64,000 nucleotides of DNA from Chryseobacterium cupriresistens (GTDB lineage Bacteria > Bacteroidota > Bacteroidia > Flavobacteriales > Weeksellaceae): assembly GCF_046614675.1 (NCBI RefSeq), contig NZ_JBKKJT010000010.1:80350-144349 (forward strand). Direction: 5' to 3'. Position 1 is the stretch's first letter. Each line of letters opens with the position of its first letter. Below are positions 61,628 through 64,000 of this stretch, piece after piece. The notes under the pieces were generated by a model. That model had not been told where the DNA came from. It worked only from the letters and a program-made list of their open reading frames with translations, and made no database searches. The position numbers and the translations under genes were made by a program.

Positions 61628-62491
61628 ATGAAAAAAATAGCAGTAATAGGTAGTAACGGACAATTGGGAAACTGCATAAAAAAGATTGCCCCGGATTTTG
61701 AACATCTATATGAGTTCCTGTTTACGGACTCATCTACTTTAGATGTTACCAATGAAGAGCAGGTGAACGATTTCTTTTATGATAACAAACCTGATTATTG
61801 CATCAATGCCTCAGCATACACTGCAGTTGATCTGGCAGAAAAGGAAAAAGAAAAAGCCTTTGCAGTAAACGCCGCCGGAGTTGCCCACCTTGCGCAGGCA
61901 TGTGCAGATTATAAATCTGTCCTGATTCATGTTTCTACAGACTATGTTTTTGATGGAACTACAAATCTTCCTTACTCAGAAGATGATTTTACCAATCCTA
62001 TAGGTGTGTATGGGGCATCAAAAAAAGAAGGAGAGGATCTTGCTCTGGAAATTAATCCAAAAACAATCATCCTGAGAACTTCATGGCTGTATTCTGAGTT
62101 TAATAAAAACTTTGTGAAAACAATGTTAAACCTTTTCTCCCAAAAAGAAGAGTTGGGAATCGTTGCTGATCAGTTTGGACAACCTACTAATGCAAACGAT
62201 TTGGCAGAAGCTATTATGAAGATTGTTGAAACTCCACACAAAACATATGGCGTTTTCCACTTCTCAAACTATCCTGAGACAACCTGGTTTGAATTTGCTC
62301 AAAAAATTGCTGAATTTTCAAAATCAACAATAAAATTAAACCCCTTGACAACGGAGCAGTATCCAACTCCCGCCAAAAGACCTGTAAGAAGTACCATGTC
62401 TTTGGAGAAAATAGAAGAAGTGTATAAAATAGAACCCAAGCATTGGGAAAACAGTCTTGAAGAATGTGTTGATATCCTTTCACACGAATAA
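61628..62491 (+). CDS. rfbD: dTDP-4-dehydrorhamnose reductase
   Basis: Last step of dTDP-L-rhamnose synthesis for surface glycans. The 287-residue SDR begins with GSNGQLG, has VSTDYVFDG, and the catalytic Tyr and Lys in YGASKKEGE. Length fits RfbD. The other rhamnose genes are not in this window. A small secreted-protein gene follows five bases later. Confidence 0.95.
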   Translation: MKKIAVIGSNGQLGNCIKKIAPDFEHLYEFLFTDSSTLDVTNEEQVNDFFYDNKPDYCINASAYTAVDLAEKEKEKAFAVNAAGVAHLAQACADYKSVLIHVSTDYVFDGTTNLPYSEDDFTNPIGVYGASKKEGEDLALEINPKTIILRTSWLYSEFNKNFVKTMLNLFSQKEELGIVADQFGQPTNANDLAEAIMKIVETPHKTYGVFHFSNYPETTWFEFAQKIAEFSKSTIKLNPLTTEQYPTPAKRPVRSTMSLEKIEEVYKIEPKHWENSLEECVDILSHE

Positions 62492-62496
62492 TATAT

Positions 62497-63177
62497 ATGA
62501 AGAATATTGCAATACTCTTTTCCGTCTTATGTATCCAGCTGTGGAGTGCACAGAATGTTTATATGACCAGAGTTGAAAAAACAAATGACAACACAGATAA
62601 ATTTCTCTACAGAAAAGAAGCTGCCACTGCAGATGCTGTTTATTTAGGAGAAGTAGAGGTACAGGGCTTTTCAAAAGATGATGCGCTCGTATTTTCCATG
62701 GTATATAAAAAAGCAAAAGAGATTGGTGCCAATACATTTGAATTAAAACCTTTCGAAAATGTTGATGGTACTCCGCAGACATTCAATGCTGCCAATTATA
62801 AAATTGCTTTATATTACACACCTAAAGAAAAATTGGCGGCTAAAAATGGGGAGATGTATATATTTGCATCTTCTGAAAAAGATCAGAAAATAAATGTTAA
62901 CCGTAAAGACTATATTATTTCTCCCAGATCATTTTTAAAATTAAAAGTGGTTCCGGGAGAAATCTATACGATTTCAACCAAAAAGCTTTTAGGCTCTACA
63001 GTGAAAGTTCAGCCAAAAGCCAATGATGACAATCTTTATTTTCAGGTTTCCTCCCTGAAAGTAAAATCAGACAACTCAGGAGTGGGTGGTTTGAATCTGA
63101 AATCCGGGGATATTATTGGTCTGGAGAAATCCTACGCTGAGTTTTTGAGCGTAATATATAAGGAAATCAAACCTTAG
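62497..63177 (+). CDS. Secreted protein of unknown function
   Basis: A 226-residue protein with a signal peptide ending in WSAQ. The first half has conserved-looking KAKEIGANTFELKPFE, the second half alternates short strands. I do not recognise the family. It starts five bases after rfbD, so it is likely co-transcribed, but nothing ties it to rhamnose. Confidence 0.8.
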   Translation: MKNIAILFSVLCIQLWSAQNVYMTRVEKTNDNTDKFLYRKEAATADAVYLGEVEVQGFSKDDALVFSMVYKKAKEIGANTFELKPFENVDGTPQTFNAANYKIALYYTPKEKLAAKNGEMYIFASSEKDQKINVNRKDYIISPRSFLKLKVVPGEIYTISTKKLLGSTVKVQPKANDDNLYFQVSSLKVKSDNSGVGGLNLKSGDIIGLEKSYAEFLSVIYKEIKP

Positions 63178-63225
63178 AAACATTCTATACTAAACAATTG
63201 TAGGTTTTTGGCCTATATAAATCAA

Positions 63226-63285
63226 CAATAGGAACGGGCTGAAGCCCGTTCTTTTATATAATCTTTGTATTGAGTTTTAGCTCAA
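63226..63285. repeat. Dispersed CAATAGGA element, copy 3 (double hairpin)
   Basis: After CAATAG comes a perfect 9-bp hairpin (GAACGGGCT with AGCCCGTTC, 63232-63251) and then a second hairpin, TTGAG with CTCAA (63270-63285). It is the best-preserved copy in this window. Confidence 0.7.
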
Positions 63286-63350
63286 ATGTTTTTCCAGTCA
63301 CATTTTTTACAGGCTTTATTGAAAATCTTCCCTTAACTTATTATATATGT

Positions 63351-63394
63351 CAATAGGGAACGGGCTAAAATCCTGAGCTTAGTCTAATGAATCC
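63351..63394. repeat. Dispersed CAATAGGA element, copy 4
   Basis: CAATAGGGAACGGGCT followed by ATCCTGAGCTTAGTCTAATG and CCC. It keeps both halves seen in copy 1 at 3517. Confidence 0.55.
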
Positions 63395-63654
63395 CATTTA
63401 ATAAAGATACTCCCTCCATCTGAATTCAATTCAAACCTGCACCTTATTATAGATACCTTATTTGATGTTCCAAACCCCAAAATCCCACATCTCACGCTCT
63501 CTCACCCTCAAACCCTCCCACACTCCAACTCCTTCCTTCCATTCCAAACAAATGTTTAAAATTTTTCTCCCTGCCTTCCAGTCCTTTAGGAATAAATATC
63601 ACTGTAATGTAAAATTTATGTTAAATAAACTTGTTTTGCGTTGTAGGAAGTTAC

Positions 63655-63662
63655 TATCTTTG
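63655..63662 (+). promoter_or_regulatory. First promoter box upstream of the presumed rRNA operon
   Basis: TATCTTTG, with TTG/TTTTG at 63631-63638 upstream. It is the first of three boxes pointing the same way. Confidence 0.5.
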
Positions 63663-63778
63663 CCCCACTGAAAACGAGAGTAGAACAGTAGCGCAGAAGA
63701 ACCTTTAGATGGGCAGAGACAATATTACTTCAAAAAAGAGACGGACGAAAAAAACTTTAAATTTTTTTGTAAAAAAAG

Positions 63779-63808
63779 TTGCCAGTTTAAAAAGAGTTTG
63801 TATCTTTG
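63779..63808 (+). promoter_or_regulatory. Second rRNA-type promoter
   Basis: TTG (63779-63781), a 19-base gap, then TATCTTTG (63801-63808), preceded by an A/T tract with AAACTTTAAATTTTTTTG that could act as an UP element. Confidence 0.75.
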
Positions 63809-63902
63809 CAGTCCCAATTAGAGGGAGCGCGGGAGTATAGAGATTGAGGTTTTGAGAAGGGTTAAGGTTACTTAAAAAACTTTAAAATTTTCTTCAAAAA
63901 CA

Positions 63903-63934
63903 TTTGGTCATTAAAAAATAAAGTTTTACTTTTG
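63903..63934 (+). promoter_or_regulatory. Third rRNA-type promoter
   Basis: TTTG (63903-63906), a 20-base gap, then TACTTTTG (63927-63934). It is preceded by AAAAAACTTTAAAATTTTC, nearly the same A/T tract as before the second promoter. Confidence 0.8.
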
Positions 63935-64000
63935 CACTCGCAAATACGGAGCGACACTGACAGAGAGATTGCTTCGTTGAAAAGCGGAAGATATAAAGAT

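Larger units (their letters stand above)
63178..64000. other. Gene-free region with repeats and stacked promoters
   Basis: No convincing gene in 823 bases. From left to right it holds CAATAGGA element copy 3, copy 4, a stretch almost free of G on this strand (about 63467-63550), and then promoters at 63655, 63801 and 63927. The last 90 bases read like the leader of an rRNA operon. A short open frame at 63462-63671 overlaps the G-poor tract and a promoter and is rejected as a gene. Confidence 0.6.

Noticed and set aside
63462..63671. 69-residue open frame before the rRNA-type promoters
   Set aside because: It covers the G-poor tract and a promoter box; the composition is not protein-like.

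Overview
The window looks like chromosome of a flavobacterium close to Chryseobacterium (Bacteroidota). It is AT-rich, its promoters carry the Bacteroidota -7 box TAnnTTTG, it encodes a type IX secretion (T9SS) sorting domain, and its IleRS, tyrosine ammonia-lyase, DUF6089-UppS-BamA-OmpH order and trifunctional MMPL protein are of flavobacterial type. No prophage, insertion sequence, CRISPR array or tRNA gene was seen.

Layout. 1-8152: ileS (its last codons lie left of the window), an M23 peptidase, a PaaK-like ligase, a lipoprotein with a histidine in almost every heptad, and a frameshifted secreted-protein gene flanked by two near-identical terminators. 8153-39779: a large cluster for a flexirubin-type pigment, meaning an aryl polyene acid joined to a dialkylresorcinol. 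Its plus arm (9508-19423) holds tyrosine ammonia-lyase, ketoreductase, ketosynthase, ACP, acyltransferase, FAD oxidoreductase, an Ntn-hydrolase lipoprotein and a hydrolase. A halogenase-like flavoprotein diverges from the lyase. The minus arm (39779 down to 19475) holds an MMPL/acyltransferase/methyltransferase fusion, darA, darB, two hotdog proteins, a small HTH-like protein, a BtrH-like protein, an ABC exporter, a thioesterase, a ketosynthase, a half-ketosynthase, a second ACP, a ketosynthase plus chain-length-factor pair, a deacetylase, LolA-like and lipoprotein partners, a beta-barrel, a FabZ-like dehydratase and a glycosyltransferase. The two arms converge on one hairpin at 19450-19476.

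39973-42118: two polytopic membrane proteins, one of the EpsG family. 42324-45740: a large T9SS cargo built of two similar halves. 46014-48605: topA. 48753-49823: an arginase-fold protein that has lost metal ligands. 49827-55474: a surface polysaccharide operon (glycosyltransferase, WecA-like transferase, Wza-like protein, Wzc-like kinase). 55688-61025: DUF6089 protein, uppS, bamA and two OmpH/Skp chaperones. 61096-63177: a thioesterase, rfbD and a secreted protein. 63178-64000 has no gene; it holds dispersed repeats and then stacked promoters that look like the start of an rRNA operon whose 16S gene would lie beyond the window.

How the pigment genes may work together (inference from families): the lyase makes 4-coumarate, which is extended on ACP by the KS/CLF pair, ketoreductase and dehydratases. 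DarA and DarB build the dialkylresorcinol. An acyltransferase (BtrH-like, C45-like or LPLAT) could make the ester. MMPL, LolA-like and ABC proteins could move the product to the outer membrane. Two kinds of dispersed inverted repeat are visible; the larger kind brackets the ACP-containing segments of both arms.
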